This document shows, one piece after another, positions 38,546 through 47,850 of a stretch of 51,326 nt of DNA; position 1 is the stretch's first letter; each line of letters begins with the position of its first letter. The translations under genes were made by a program, and so were the position numbers. A model generated the notes under the pieces. The model was not told the origin of the DNA and searched no databases. It saw only the letters and a list, made by a program, of their open reading frames with translations. Source of the DNA: Erwinia psidii (GTDB lineage Bacteria; Pseudomonadota; Gammaproteobacteria; Enterobacterales; Enterobacteriaceae); contig NZ_RHHM01000022.1 of NCBI RefSeq assembly GCF_003846135.1, forward strand, positions 1-51,326, read 5' to 3'.

Positions 38546-40327
38546 ATGCGTAAAGATAACCGACGTCAGGTACCTCACATGTGGTCGATTCTGAGGCCCG
38601 TGCGCGGGCAGATCTACTTCGCTATGGTGCTGGCAGGACTGGCTTCTGCCGCAACACTGGCTGCGTTATGTGCGCTGGCGTTGGCGGTGTATGGCCTGTT
38701 GCACGATGCGGATCGGTTTCCGTGGCCGATGTTGATGCTGGCGGCGCTACTGACGGTGTTTGCCTATGTGCTGAGGCTGACTGCGTTTAATCAGTCACAT
38801 TTTGCCGCCTTCCGGCTGGAGACGCGGTTGCGTACCGATCTTGCCACGCATCTGGCTGGCGTCCCACTGGGTTTTTTGCAACAGATCGGCTCAGGGGCGC
38901 TGACAAAAGTGATGATGGAGGATGTTAAGGCACTGCATGTGTTCGTTGCCGACAGTACGCCGCTCTATGCCAGAGCGTTTGCCTCGCCATTGTTAACCTT
39001 TGTTTTGCTGTGGTGGTTGGACTGGCGTCTGGCACTGGTCGCCACAGCGGTGCTGGGGGTCGGTGTGATCGTGGTTTCTCTGGCGATGCGTGACAGTGAC
39101 GGGATGACGCAGCGTTACCATTCTGCCAGTGAAAATATCAGTCGGTCAGTCGTGGAGTATGTGCAGGCGATGCCAGTGGTGCGTACCTTTGACACAGGAA
39201 CCTCCACCTTTATGCGTTATCAGCGGGCGCTGGATGCCTTTCTGGATGTCGTGTTGCGCTGGTACAGGATGGTGGGTTTTTCGTCGCGACTGTCGGTTGC
39301 CATCCTTAACCCACTGCCGACGCTGGCTGTCTTGTTGTGGCTGGGGGGATGGCTGGTAAGCCGTGATGAGCTGGCAGTGTCCAGCTGGCTGGCGGTGCTG
39401 TTGGCAGGAACCGGAATGGCCGAGTCGCTGTTGCCTCTGATGTCGCTAAAACACCTGGTGGCCAAAACGCAGATGAGTATTCAACGTATTCATGAACTGC
39501 TTGCAGTGCCGGTGATGCCGCTGGTGGAACCGGCCAGCGCCAGAGAGCCAGTGGATCATAGCGTGCGCTTTGAACAGGTCGATTTCAGTTATGGTGTTGA
39601 TGGTGGCCAGGTATTACATAACGTGAGCTTCACCGTGCCAGAGGGGAGTGTAACGGCGCTGGTCGGCCCTTCCGGGGCGGGAAAAACCACCGTAGCGCGG
39701 TTGATCCCACGTTTTTGGGACGTTAGCGCGGGCTGTATCCTGGTGGGAGGCGTGAACGTACGCGAAATGCTGCCTGATACTCTGATGCAGCAGGTCGCTT
39801 TTGTGTTTCAGGATACCTTTTTGTTCTCCGGCACCATCGCCAGCAATATCACACTGGGTATGCCAGGCGCTACCCGGGAGCAAGTGGTTGCCGCGGCCAC
39901 TGCGGCTCAGGCCGATGATTTTATTATGGCGCTGGAACAGGGTTATGACACTCAGGTCGGTGAGCGCGGCGTGTTCCTGTCGGGGGGACAGCGCCAGCGT
40001 ATTACCATTGCGCGGGCGATCCTGCAAAACCGGCCTATTCTGGTGCTGGACGAGGCCACTGCCTTTGCCGATCCTGAAAATGAGGCGGCACTGGTGGCGG
40101 CGCTTTCCCGTCTGATGCGCGGTAAAACCGTGTTAATGGTGGCGCATCGACTCGCCACTGTTCGTGATGTCGACCAGATCCTGGTGTTTGACCGGGGTCG
40201 GTTGGTCGGGCGTGGGCGTCATGAGGCGCTGGTGTCGCAATGTGGGGTCTATGCCCGGCTATGGCGTAATTATCAGCAAGCGCAGGACTGGATGGTGACG
40301 GCAGAGAAAACGGGAGAACCATCATGA
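38546..40327 (+). CDS. ybtP: YbtP-like ABC transporter (membrane and ATPase domains in one chain)
   Basis: A 593-residue inner-membrane ABC protein. Six helices fill residues about 20-320, the ATPase domain about 340-580, with Walker A GPSGAGKTT near 375, signature LSGGQRQR, Walker B LVLDEATAFAD and the switch His in MVAHRLATV. In Yersinia YbtP and YbtQ form a heterodimer of exporter fold that works as an importer of the ferric siderophore. The name P rather than Q follows gene order only. Start at 38546 has CAGGGA upstream; the end overlaps ybtQ by ATGA. Confidence 0.85.
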   Translation: MRKDNRRQVPHMWSILRPVRGQIYFAMVLAGLASAATLAALCALALAVYGLLHDADRFPWPMLMLAALLTVFAYVLRLTAFNQSHFAAFRLETRLRTDLATHLAGVPLGFLQQIGSGALTKVMMEDVKALHVFVADSTPLYARAFASPLLTFVLLWWLDWRLALVATAVLGVGVIVVSLAMRDSDGMTQRYHSASENISRSVVEYVQAMPVVRTFDTGTSTFMRYQRALDAFLDVVLRWYRMVGFSSRLSVAILNPLPTLAVLLWLGGWLVSRDELAVSSWLAVLLAGTGMAESLLPLMSLKHLVAKTQMSIQRIHELLAVPVMPLVEPASAREPVDHSVRFEQVDFSYGVDGGQVLHNVSFTVPEGSVTALVGPSGAGKTTVARLIPRFWDVSAGCILVGGVNVREMLPDTLMQQVAFVFQDTFLFSGTIASNITLGMPGATREQVVAAATAAQADDFIMALEQGYDTQVGERGVFLSGGQRQRITIARAILQNRPILVLDEATAFADPENEAALVAALSRLMRGKTVLMVAHRLATVRDVDQILVFDRGRLVGRGRHEALVSQCGVYARLWRNYQQAQDWMVTAEKTGEPS

Positions 40328-42090
40328 GCGCCTCTCCGCCAATTGCTTCATTTCGCCAAAGCTGGCGTTTACTGATGCGATGTGCCCGCAGCCGGATGCC
40401 TCGTTTGCGCGCCAGCCTGGCGGGTCTTGCGCTGGCCGCAGTGGTTCAGGGGCTTGCACTGGCCTGCCTGATGCCGCTGTTTATGGCTCTTTTCCCTGTA
40501 CATGACTGGCCAGAAGCGCTGCGGTGGTTGACGGGAATGACGGTGCTGATGCTTATCAGTACGGTGATCCGGTGGTGGGCACAGGGGTTTGATTACCGCG
40601 GCGATATGGTGCATACCACACATGAACTGCGTACCGAACTGGGTGAGCAGTTACGCCGTATTCCTTTGGGGGTTTTGCAAAACGCCCGTACCGGTGGCGT
40701 GAATGCCACGATACTGGGCAGTGTTGACGAGACGCTGAGCTACATTCTGACCATTGCTAATATGATGGCAACGGCACTGTTTACGCCGCTGACCGTGGCG
40801 CTGGTCGCGGTGTGGTTCGACTGGCGGATGGGGCTGGTTTTACTACTGGTTTTTCCGCTGTTGATCCCGCTCTATCGTTGGCGGCGGCCTGCCTATGGGC
40901 GCGGGATGCGTATGCTGGCAGAGGCTAACGAACGGGTGAGCAGCGATATTCTGGAATACATTCAAGGGCTGCCGGTATTGCGCGCGGCCTGTTGTGTGGG
41001 GGAGCGGGCGGCAGCCTTTCAGGCCGGACTGACGCAGCTGGAAGCTATCCAGACTATCGGGCAGAAAAAAGGTGCCAGGCCAAACCTGATCCTCGCGACG
41101 GTGATGGAGTTGATGGTGCTGCTGGTGGTGTTTATCGGTACCCTTTTGGTTGCCAGCGGGAGTCTCGATATTGCAGTTCTTGCCGCGCTGATGGTGATTG
41201 TGGTGCGTTTTGGTGAACCGTTAGCAACCTTTGTGCTCTACACCAAAATGATTGACCTTATCGAAACGGCGCTGGCGAAGATCGATGCGTTATTGAGTAT
41301 TGCGCCTTTGCCACAGCTAACCCCGGCACGGGTGCCACGGTCATTTGATGTTGTCTTCGAGGATGTCTGTTTTAGCTACGGTAACAAGCCGGTGTTCCAC
41401 CATTTGCAGGCCCGGCTACCGGCACGAAGCCTGACCGCGTTGGTGGGACCCTCCGGCAGTGGTAAAACCACGCTGACGCGCCTGCTGATGCGCCATGCAG
41501 ATCCCCAGTCCGGGCGCATTACCCTCGGCGGTGTCGATCTTCGGGCCGTGACACCGGAAGCCCTCAATACATTGATTTCCGTCGTATTCCAGGACGTGTA
41601 TCTGTTTGACGATACCATTCTTGCCAATATTCGCATGGCGCGGCCTGATGCCAGTGATGAAGAGATTGAAGACGCTGCACGTGCTGCCTGCTGCCACGAA
41701 TTTATTACTCGTCTGCCAAACGGCTATGCTACCCGCGTTGGGGATGTGGGCGGACATCTGTCAGGCGGCGAACGACAGCGCATCAGCATTGCTCGCGCGA
41801 TCCTGAAAAATGCACCTGTGGTGATCCTTGATGAGCCTACCGCCGCACTGGATGCGGAAAGTGAAGTTGCCGTTCAGCACGCCATCAATGCGCTGGTGCA
41901 GGAGCGGACGGTCATTGTCATTGCTCACCGTCTCTCCACCATCGCGGCGGCGGACCAGATTCTGGTTATCGATAGCGGCCGGGTGGCAGAACAGGGAATA
42001 CATGACGAACTGATCGCTCTTGAAGGGCGCTACTTTGCCATGTGGCAGGCTCAGCAACGCGTCAAACGTTGGCAGACTGACCCACTTTAG
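40324..42090 (+). CDS. ybtQ: YbtQ-like ABC transporter, partner of YbtP
   Basis: 588 residues with the same layout as its neighbour: N-terminal helices, then an ATPase domain with Walker [10 protein letters not shown] near 375, [10 protein letters not shown], signature LSGGERQR, Walker [13 protein letters not shown] and IIAHRLST type switch (VIAHRLST). [14 protein letters not shown] start and [41 protein letters not shown] are close to the Yersinia transporters. The ATGA overlap with ybtP suggests equal amounts of the two chains, as needed for a heterodimer. 158 bases separate it from fyuA. Confidence 0.87.
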   Translation: MSASPPIASFRQSWRLLMRCARSRMPRLRASLAGLALAAVVQGLALACLMPLFMALFPVHDWPEALRWLTGMTVLMLISTVIRWWAQGFDYRGDMVHTTHELRTELGEQLRRIPLGVLQNARTGGVNATILGSVDETLSYILTIANMMATALFTPLTVALVAVWFDWRMGLVLLLVFPLLIPLYRWRRPAYGRGMRMLAEANERVSSDILEYIQGLPVLRAACCVGERAAAFQAGLTQLEAIQTIGQKKGARPNLILATVMELMVLLVVFIGTLLVASGSLDIAVLAALMVIVVRFGEPLATFVLYTKMIDLIETALAKIDALLSIAPLPQLTPARVPRSFDVVFEDVCFSYGNKPVFHHLQARLPARSLTALVGPSGSGKTTLTRLLMRHADPQSGRITLGGVDLRAVTPEALNTLISVVFQDVYLFDDTILANIRMARPDASDEEIEDAARAACCHEFITRLPNGYATRVGDVGGHLSGGERQRISIARAILKNAPVVILDEPTAALDAESEVAVQHAINALVQERTVIVIAHRLSTIAAADQILVIDSGRVAEQGIHDELIALEGRYFAMWQAQQRVKRWQTDPL

Positions 42091-42248
42091 CTTCCGGGCT
42101 GGCGTGAAAGATGAAATTTGCCGCAGTGCCCTAAACATCGTGCATTTCGGTGAATAACAACGTTGTTAAAGATTTCTCATTTATTCGTTGCTGCGGCACT
42201 GTCTGCCGACATTTTTATCTGGCACTTGTTCTTTCAGGGATACACCAT

Positions 42249-44267
42249 ATGCAAATAATACGACTCTGCCCGCTGGCCTTTACCGGCTTACTGTTTTCTC
42301 CTCTGGCGTTGGCCCAATCCTCTCCAGACGATACAGCGCTGGTGGTGACTGCCAGTAAACAATCTTCCAGGTCGGCGTCGGCGCAAAATGTCTCTTCCAG
42401 CATTGCCACTGGAGAACAACTACATGACGCCAATGTTACCGGCACGCAAAAACTCAGCCGGGTACTACCCGGACTGCAAACAGAAAACAGTGGTAGCCTG
42501 CTTTACCCGATTATTTCTCTGCGTGGCGTCTCGTCAGCACAGGATTTTTATAACCCTGCCGTCACCATGTATATCGACGGTGTGCCGCAGCTTGCCACCA
42601 ACACTTTCCAGGCACTAACCGATGTGCAAAGCGTTGAAATGCTGCGTGGTCCGCAGGGAACGCTTTATGGCAAAAGTGCTCAGGGCGGCATTGTCAATAT
42701 TGTTACCCAACAGCCTGATGGCACGCCGCGTGGCTACCTGGAAGGGGGGGTAAGCAGCCGTGAAGGCTATCGCAGTAAACTGAACCTCAGCGGGCCGCTA
42801 CAGGACGGGCTGCTCTACGGCAGCGTTACGCTGCTTCGACAGGTAGATAATGGCAATCTGCGAAATCCGTCAACGGGCAGTGATAACCTTGGCGGCACGC
42901 GCAGCAGCGTCGGCAATCTCCGCCTGCGATTAGCCCCTGACGACAGCCCCTGGGAAGCCGGACTCTCGCTGACGGAAGATTGCACCCGTGCCACTCAGGA
43001 CAGCTATCTGCCATTTAATGATATTAAGGGGCGGACACTCAGCATGGCGGATGGTGCGCCCGATCCTCGCCTGAAACGCTGTACTCACAGTCAGTCACTC
43101 AGCGGTAAATATACCACCGAGAACTGGATTTTTAATCTGGTGGGGGCCTTTCAGCAGCAGAACTACGATCGCCGTTTTGCCAACGGATCGGTGATCGCCA
43201 GCATGCCAGAGCGTTGGAACCAGGACGTGCAGGAAATACGCGCCTCAACCTATGGCAGTGGCCGCGCCGTGGATATGGTTTTTGGGCTTTATCGCCAGAA
43301 AACCCGTCAGAAAATCGATCTCGCGTATGATATGCCCACCTTCAATTATATGACAACGCACTCTGCCACTTCATCTGAAACGCTGGCCAGCTACGGTGAT
43401 TTGACCTGGCACCTCACCGACCGGCTTGATCTTGGCGGCGGACTGAGGGTGTCGCACGATCGGTCTGACACACGCTATCACGGTACTGTGATGGATACGG
43501 AGTTTGGCGACAGCAACAGCCACCATGACAATCAGCTTTTGGGCCAGCTTTCTGCAGGTTATCGGCTGATGGACGGTTGGCGGGTATATACGCGCGTTGC
43601 TCAGGGTTACAAGCCTGCGGGGTTTAATATTATCCCGACGGCTAATGTCGAGGCAGCACCCTATGCAGCGGAAAAGTCCATCAACTATGAGATTGGTTCC
43701 CGCTACGAAGAAGATGATCTGATGTTGCAGGGGGCGGTGTTTTATACCCACAGCAGGGATATGCAGCTCTATTCCGGGCCGGTCGGGATGCAGACCCTTA
43801 ACAACGCGGGCAGCGCGGATGCCCGTGGGCTGGAGTTTAACGGCAGATGGCGGTTTATCCCCGGCTGGTCGTGGGATCTGAATGGCAATCTGATCCGCTC
43901 CGAATTTACCGGCGGCAGCGAGTTGTATAAAAATAATAAGGTGCCGTTTGTTCCTCAGTACAGCGCCAGTAGCAGTGTGAATGGCGCCATCAATACGGAA
44001 TATGGCCTGTTGCAGCCGCGTCTGGCGGTGAATCTGGTAGGCGCTCACTATTTTGATGGTGATAATTTGTTGCGCCAGGGGGCATACGTCACCACCGACT
44101 TCCGCCTTGGCTGGCAGGCAACGGAGCGCCTTAACGTCGCTATGTATGTTGATAATCTGTTTGACCGGCGCTACCGCACTTATGCTTATCTCAGCGGCGA
44201 TACGGCGTTTGCGCAGGTGAACGCAGGGCGAACGGTAGGTGTGGATTTCCGGGTGGATATGTTCTGA
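42249..44267 (+). CDS. fyuA: FyuA, TonB-dependent receptor for the yersiniabactin-type siderophore
   Basis: Outer-membrane receptor of 672 residues (FyuA 673). Signal peptide MQIIRLCPLAFTGLLFSPLALA, then the TonB box TALVVTAS, plug blocks ISLRGVSSAQDFYNPAVT, DGVPQLATNT and LLRG-like MLRGPQGTLYGKSAQGG, and a 22-strand barrel with long matches to FyuA (YTRVAQGYKPAGFNI, YSGPVGMQTL, VDNLFDRRYRTY), ending in aromatic Phe as barrels do. The start at 42249 has CAGGGA upstream and gives a proper signal sequence; the open frame reaching back to 42150 does not. Such close likeness to FyuA argues that the product is yersiniabactin or very near it. Confidence 0.95.
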   Translation: MQIIRLCPLAFTGLLFSPLALAQSSPDDTALVVTASKQSSRSASAQNVSSSIATGEQLHDANVTGTQKLSRVLPGLQTENSGSLLYPIISLRGVSSAQDFYNPAVTMYIDGVPQLATNTFQALTDVQSVEMLRGPQGTLYGKSAQGGIVNIVTQQPDGTPRGYLEGGVSSREGYRSKLNLSGPLQDGLLYGSVTLLRQVDNGNLRNPSTGSDNLGGTRSSVGNLRLRLAPDDSPWEAGLSLTEDCTRATQDSYLPFNDIKGRTLSMADGAPDPRLKRCTHSQSLSGKYTTENWIFNLVGAFQQQNYDRRFANGSVIASMPERWNQDVQEIRASTYGSGRAVDMVFGLYRQKTRQKIDLAYDMPTFNYMTTHSATSSETLASYGDLTWHLTDRLDLGGGLRVSHDRSDTRYHGTVMDTEFGDSNSHHDNQLLGQLSAGYRLMDGWRVYTRVAQGYKPAGFNIIPTANVEAAPYAAEKSINYEIGSRYEEDDLMLQGAVFYTHSRDMQLYSGPVGMQTLNNAGSADARGLEFNGRWRFIPGWSWDLNGNLIRSEFTGGSELYKNNKVPFVPQYSASSSVNGAINTEYGLLQPRLAVNLVGAHYFDGDNLLRQGAYVTTDFRLGWQATERLNVAMYVDNLFDRRYRTYAYLSGDTAFAQVNAGRTVGVDFRVDMF

Positions 44268-44286
44268 CCCGCGGCGGGTGACTGAG

Positions 44287-44316
44287 ACAGGCCATGCGTT
44301 GCTTTACCTGGCCTGT
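44287..44316 (+). terminator. Hairpin after fyuA
   Basis: ACAGGCCA (44287-44294) pairs with TGGCCTGT (44309-44316) around a 14-base loop, about 20 bases after the fyuA stop. There is no strong T run, so termination strength is unsure. Confidence 0.5.
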
Positions 44317-44360
44317 GATGATTGTTAACTGCAACATGCTCATAAGGTTAATCATAAACG

Positions 44361-44400
44361 TTGACATCCTGGCCGGCTTTCAGGCAGGGGAGGATGTCAA
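44361..44400. mobile_element. IS200/IS605-like end hairpin
   Basis: TTGACATCCT (44361-44370) and AGGATGTCAA (44391-44400) form a perfect 10-bp dyad around a GC-rich centre (GGCCGGCTTTCAGG and CAGGGG). The string GGGGAGGATGTCAA next to a GGCC/CTTTCAGG core is like the subterminal hairpin ends of IS200/IS605 elements with a TnpB gene. No transposase remains, so this is an end relic or a non-autonomous copy. Confidence 0.45.
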
Positions 44401-44465
44401 ACTTTACTCATAATTTCAGAAACGCTTATCGCACGCATGTATTTTGCAGGACTATCATTTTGTGC

Positions 44466-44481
44466 TTTCAGTGCACTGAAA
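44466..44481. repeat. 16-bp perfect palindrome at the edge of the conjugation-gene relic
   Basis: TTTCAGTGCACTGAAA reads the same on both strands. It lies just where the likeness to the conjugative ATPase ends, so it may belong to the sequence that replaced the rest of that gene. Confidence 0.85.
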
Positions 44482-44707
44482 TCTGCTGTTGCCACGCACT
44501 TCATCCTGATACTGCCCGGAGCGGCCTTCGGTGCCGATTGGGGTAATATCGTAGACAGCAGCGACCGCACGACTATCGTCAAGCCGCAGCATTTGCGAGT
44601 TGTTCTGAAACTCCATCCACGGTAACAGATCGGCAAACGACGGGCCTTTATGATACGCAGCGTCAGCCGCCTGCTGCATAAGTTTCTCGGTGCGGGAGCG
44701 GGCTCAT
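44482..44707 (-). pseudogene. Relic of an integrative-conjugative-element transfer ATPase (TIGR03744/TraC-like), N-terminal piece
   Basis: On the minus strand the stretch reads LMQQAADAAYHKGPSFADLL, PWMEFQNNSQMLRLDDSRAV and AAVYDITPIGTEGRS, which I recognise as the beginning of the large conjugative ATPase (TIGR03744, VirB4/TraU type) of genomic-island-like integrative conjugative elements. Its start ATG at 44707 overlaps the stop of the gene before it (TAATG), as in intact elements, but a frameshift follows within 15 codons, and the likeness ends near 44500, leaving about 70 of more than 900 residues. Confidence 0.65.
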
Positions 44708-44880
44708 TACATGGTCTCCACACGTTCGCCGGGCAGGGCATAATGCACGCGCGGAAAAATGGTGCTGTATCCCGGCACTGACTGGTGTTGGTTCACCTTC
44801 CGTCAGGTGCGGGTACACCTACATCACCCTATCGGGATTGGGCAGACGCTTAAAGCGGGTCTGAATTTCGTTAGCTGCTG
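44707..44880 (-). pseudogene. Relic of conjugation lipoprotein gene (TIGR03751-like), C-terminal piece
   Basis: Minus-strand reading gives TRFKRLPNPDRVM, a stop, VYPHLTEGEPTPV, and after a frameshift STIFPRVHYALPGERVETM and a stop at 44709-44707. The PNPxxxMYVYPHL and RVHYALPGE patterns are those of the small VirB7-like lipoprotein that precedes the transfer ATPase in this class of conjugative elements. One stop and one shift show that it is dead. Confidence 0.6.
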
Positions 44881-45753
44881 TGCAACAGCCTCTCAGCCAT
44901 TCTGCCGGATAAACCGTTGTAAAGTAATTCAGTTATATGAGGAAGCAGGATATTGACCGTCGATATTATTGCTCAGCACCGACTGATGGAGGGAATAACC
45001 GTCCTGATGCAGTTTTTGTAACTTTCATGCTCCCGCGTATGTTAAACGATAATCGTCAGGCAATCTTACAGACTTATCTGGCTATAAATGCGGTAATAAT
45101 GCCCAGTGCTAATTATGTTTTTGCTAATTAATTATTTTGTGGGGAATTAAGTGGGTTTGTTGAACTTTCACTATGACTAATATCTGGCCCGCCATGGCTA
45201 TTTAATTTGTCATTTTGTATCTGTCCTGCGCCCCATATTTTTACGTACTCCGTATATGTGCCGGTTTTCCTTCGCTGACCGTGTTTAAATTCCCTACCCC
45301 GGTAACAACTGATGGGGCAGACGCTAAAAATCCCGGAAAAATTAAGTGGGGGTTATTTGATTTTTGCGTTACCGGGTATTCAGATTTTCCTGTGAAAGAG
45401 GCAAGGTAATCTGTCCGGTGTCCTTATAGTTAAGAATCTTCCGGCAATCTTCTGTGTGAATGATGTATCCATGATCTAAGTCAATATTATTTGCAATGTT
45501 TCACTTGCGCCCTGTTTTGTATGATGTTGGCAAATTTATATTCTTTGATTATTGTTTTCCCTGCGTAAGATGTTGCTAATTTCAATATTTTTACAAGGTA
45601 AATATCTTTTTTGTGGTGGAAAGTTATCGGTGTATTTGTTTGGTCAATTTTTTGAACTACTTCATTGCTTTATTCTTGTTTATTGCTCTATTATTTTGCG
45701 TGAAAAAAACAGGATCCGATATAGCACGCAGCAATAAACTGAGGGACGACGTT
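44881..45753. other. Gene-free stretch before the type VI operon
   Basis: About 870 bases, AT-rich towards the right. Short open frames (for example 45215-45409) lack ribosome sites and match nothing I know. It should hold the promoter of the type VI operon; I could not fix a clear -35/-10 pair by eye. GAGGGAC at 45741-45747 is the tssB ribosome site. Confidence 0.45.
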
Positions 45754-46251
45754 ATGGCAGACAGCTTTCAGTCTGAGGTGCCGAAGGCACGTATTAATTT
45801 AAAATTAGACCTGCATACAGGGGGCGCGAGCAAGAAAACAGAATTACCGCTAAAATTACTCGTCACCGGCGACTTCAGTAATGGTCAGGAGACAGCGGCA
45901 TTATCAGAGCGTAGCAAGGTTAATATTTCCAAAAACAACTTTAGCAGCGTCCTTTTTGAATATTCCCCGAACGTTAATCTCACCGTTAAAAATACCCTTG
46001 CTGATGACGGCAGCGAAGACAATATCAGTCTGACCTTCCGCGACATCAATGATTTCACCCCGGAGCAGGTTGCGCGTCAAATTCCGCAGCTGAAAGCCAT
46101 GCTTGCCATGCGCAATTTATTGCGCGATCTCAAGGCGAATTTGCTGGATAACCAGACTTTCAGGAAAGAGCTGGAAAAAGTGCTGCTTGATCCGGCACTC
46201 AGTGCGGAGTTGAAAGCCGAACTGTCTGCTCTGGCCCCGAAACAGCCGTAG
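45754..46251 (+). CDS. tssB: TssB (VipA), type VI sheath small subunit
   Basis: 165 residues, as usual for TssB. KARINLKLDLHTGG, ELPLKLLVTGDF and ISLTFRDINDFTPEQVARQI are family blocks, followed by LKAMLAMRNLLRDLKANLLD. With TssC it forms the contractile sheath that drives the Hcp tube out of the cell. An open frame runs back to 45613, but the ATG at 45754 has GAGGGAC in front and gives the family's MADS start. First gene of the operon, 39 bases before tssC. Confidence 0.95.
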   Translation: MADSFQSEVPKARINLKLDLHTGGASKKTELPLKLLVTGDFSNGQETAALSERSKVNISKNNFSSVLFEYSPNVNLTVKNTLADDGSEDNISLTFRDINDFTPEQVARQIPQLKAMLAMRNLLRDLKANLLDNQTFRKELEKVLLDPALSAELKAELSALAPKQP

Positions 46252-46290
46252 CGCTCACGATGATTTAACGGATTAAAAAGGAAGATGCTG

Positions 46291-47832
46291 ATGTCTGTAA
46301 AAAATGAGAATGCCGCGGGTGGCGAAAGCGTGGTGCTGGAGCGTCCTGCCGTGGGCGGGGTTTATGCCTCCCTGTTTGAAAAAATCAATCTTAACCCGGT
46401 CTCTGAACTGAGTGCGCTGGATATCTGGCAGGACGCGCAGGCGATGTCGGATGCAACTGCGGATGAACGTTTAACGGCCGGGATGCAGGTGTTCCTGGAG
46501 TGCCTGAGCAAGGCGGGGGCAAAAGTCGATAAGCTGGACAAGAATCTGATTGACCATCATATCGCTGAACTGGACTGGCAGATTAGTCGTCAGCTTGATG
46601 CTGTTATGCACCATGAAGCCTTTCAGGCGGTGGAAAGCCTGTGGCGTGGGGTTAAATCGCTGGTGGATAAAACTGACTTCCGTCAGAACGTGAAGATCGA
46701 GCTGCTGGACCTGTCCAAAGAGGATTTACGCCAGGACTTTGAGGACGCCCCGGAAATCATCCAGAGCGGGCTGTACCTGCAGACGTATGTCGCCGAGTAC
46801 GACACCCCGGGTGGAGAGCCGATTGCCGCGCTGATTTCCGCTTACGAGTTTGATGCGTCGGCGCAGGACGTGGCGCTGCTGCGTAATATCTCCAACGTGT
46901 CCGCCGCAGCCCATATGCCCTTTATCGGCTCCGCCGGGCCGCAGTTCTTCCTGAAAGATTCCATGGAAGAGGTGGCCGCCATCAAGGATATTGGCAACTA
47001 CTTTGACCGCGCGGAATACATCAAGTGGAAATCCTTCCGTGAAACGGACGATGCCCGCTATATCGGCCTGGTGATGCCGCGGGTGCTGGGTCGCCTGCCG
47101 TATGGCCCGGACACCGTACCGGTACGCAGCTTCAACTACGTGGAAGAAGTCAAAGGCCCGGATCACGACAAATACCTGTGGACCAACGCCTCGTTTGCCT
47201 TTGCTTCCAACATGGTGAAGAGCTTCATTAACAACGGCTGGTGTGTACAGATTCGTGGTCCGCAGGCGGGCGGCGCGGTGCAGGACCTGCCGATTCACCT
47301 GTATGACCTTGGCACCGGCAATCAGGTGAAAATCCCGTCAGAAGTGATGATCCCGGAAACCCGCGAGTTTGAGTTTGCCCGGCTGGGCTTTATCCCGCTG
47401 TCGTACTACAAAAACCGCGACTATGCCTGCTTCTTCTCGGCCAACTCCACACAGAAACCGGCCGTGTATGACACCGCGGATGCGACGGCGAACAGCCGCA
47501 TCAATGCGCGTCTGCCGTATATCTTCCTGCTGTCGCGCATTGCGCATTATCTGAAGCTGATTCAGCGTGAAAACATCGGCACCACCAAGGACCGCCGCCT
47601 GCTGGAGCTGGAGCTGAACACCTGGGTGAAAAGTCTGGTCACCGAAATGACCGATCCGGGCGACGAGCTGCAGGCCTCTCACCCGCTGCGGGATGCGAAG
47701 GTGACGGTGGAAGATATTGAGGACAATCCGGGTTTCTTTCGCGTGAAGCTGTACGCGGTGCCGCACTTCCAGGTGGAAGGGATGGACGTCAATCTGTCGC
47801 TGGTCTCCCAGATGCCAAAGGCGAAATCATAA
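46291..47832 (+). CDS. tssC: TssC (VipB), type VI sheath large subunit
   Basis: 513 residues. Typical blocks are EAFQAVESLWRGVKSLVDKT, YDTPGGEPIAALISAYEFD, AHMPFIGSAGPQFF, RVLGRLPYGPDTVPV and WTNASFAFASNMVKSF, with the C-terminal FRVKLYAVPHFQVEGMDVNL. Binds TssB; the C-terminal domain carries the site where ClpV unfolds the contracted sheath. The ATG at 46291 is better spaced from AAGGAAG than that at 46285. Confidence 0.96.
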   Translation: MSVKNENAAGGESVVLERPAVGGVYASLFEKINLNPVSELSALDIWQDAQAMSDATADERLTAGMQVFLECLSKAGAKVDKLDKNLIDHHIAELDWQISRQLDAVMHHEAFQAVESLWRGVKSLVDKTDFRQNVKIELLDLSKEDLRQDFEDAPEIIQSGLYLQTYVAEYDTPGGEPIAALISAYEFDASAQDVALLRNISNVSAAAHMPFIGSAGPQFFLKDSMEEVAAIKDIGNYFDRAEYIKWKSFRETDDARYIGLVMPRVLGRLPYGPDTVPVRSFNYVEEVKGPDHDKYLWTNASFAFASNMVKSFINNGWCVQIRGPQAGGAVQDLPIHLYDLGTGNQVKIPSEVMIPETREFEFARLGFIPLSYYKNRDYACFFSANSTQKPAVYDTADATANSRINARLPYIFLLSRIAHYLKLIQRENIGTTKDRRLLELELNTWVKSLVTEMTDPGDELQASHPLRDAKVTVEDIEDNPGFFRVKLYAVPHFQVEGMDVNLSLVSQMPKAKS

Positions 47833-47850
47833 GGCGAGGGGAAATCAGGG

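Noticed and set aside
42150..42248. Longer FyuA start at 42150
   Set aside because: Adds 33 residues before a perfect signal peptide; no ribosome site there.
44397..44741. Minus-strand open frame 44397-44741 as a gene
   Set aside because: It runs in a different frame from the conjugative ATPase likeness at 44455-44679; the region is a relic.
45613..45753. N-terminal extension of TssB
   Set aside because: The extension is hydrophobic and AT-rich and is not part of TssB; the ATG at 45754 has a good ribosome site and the family start.
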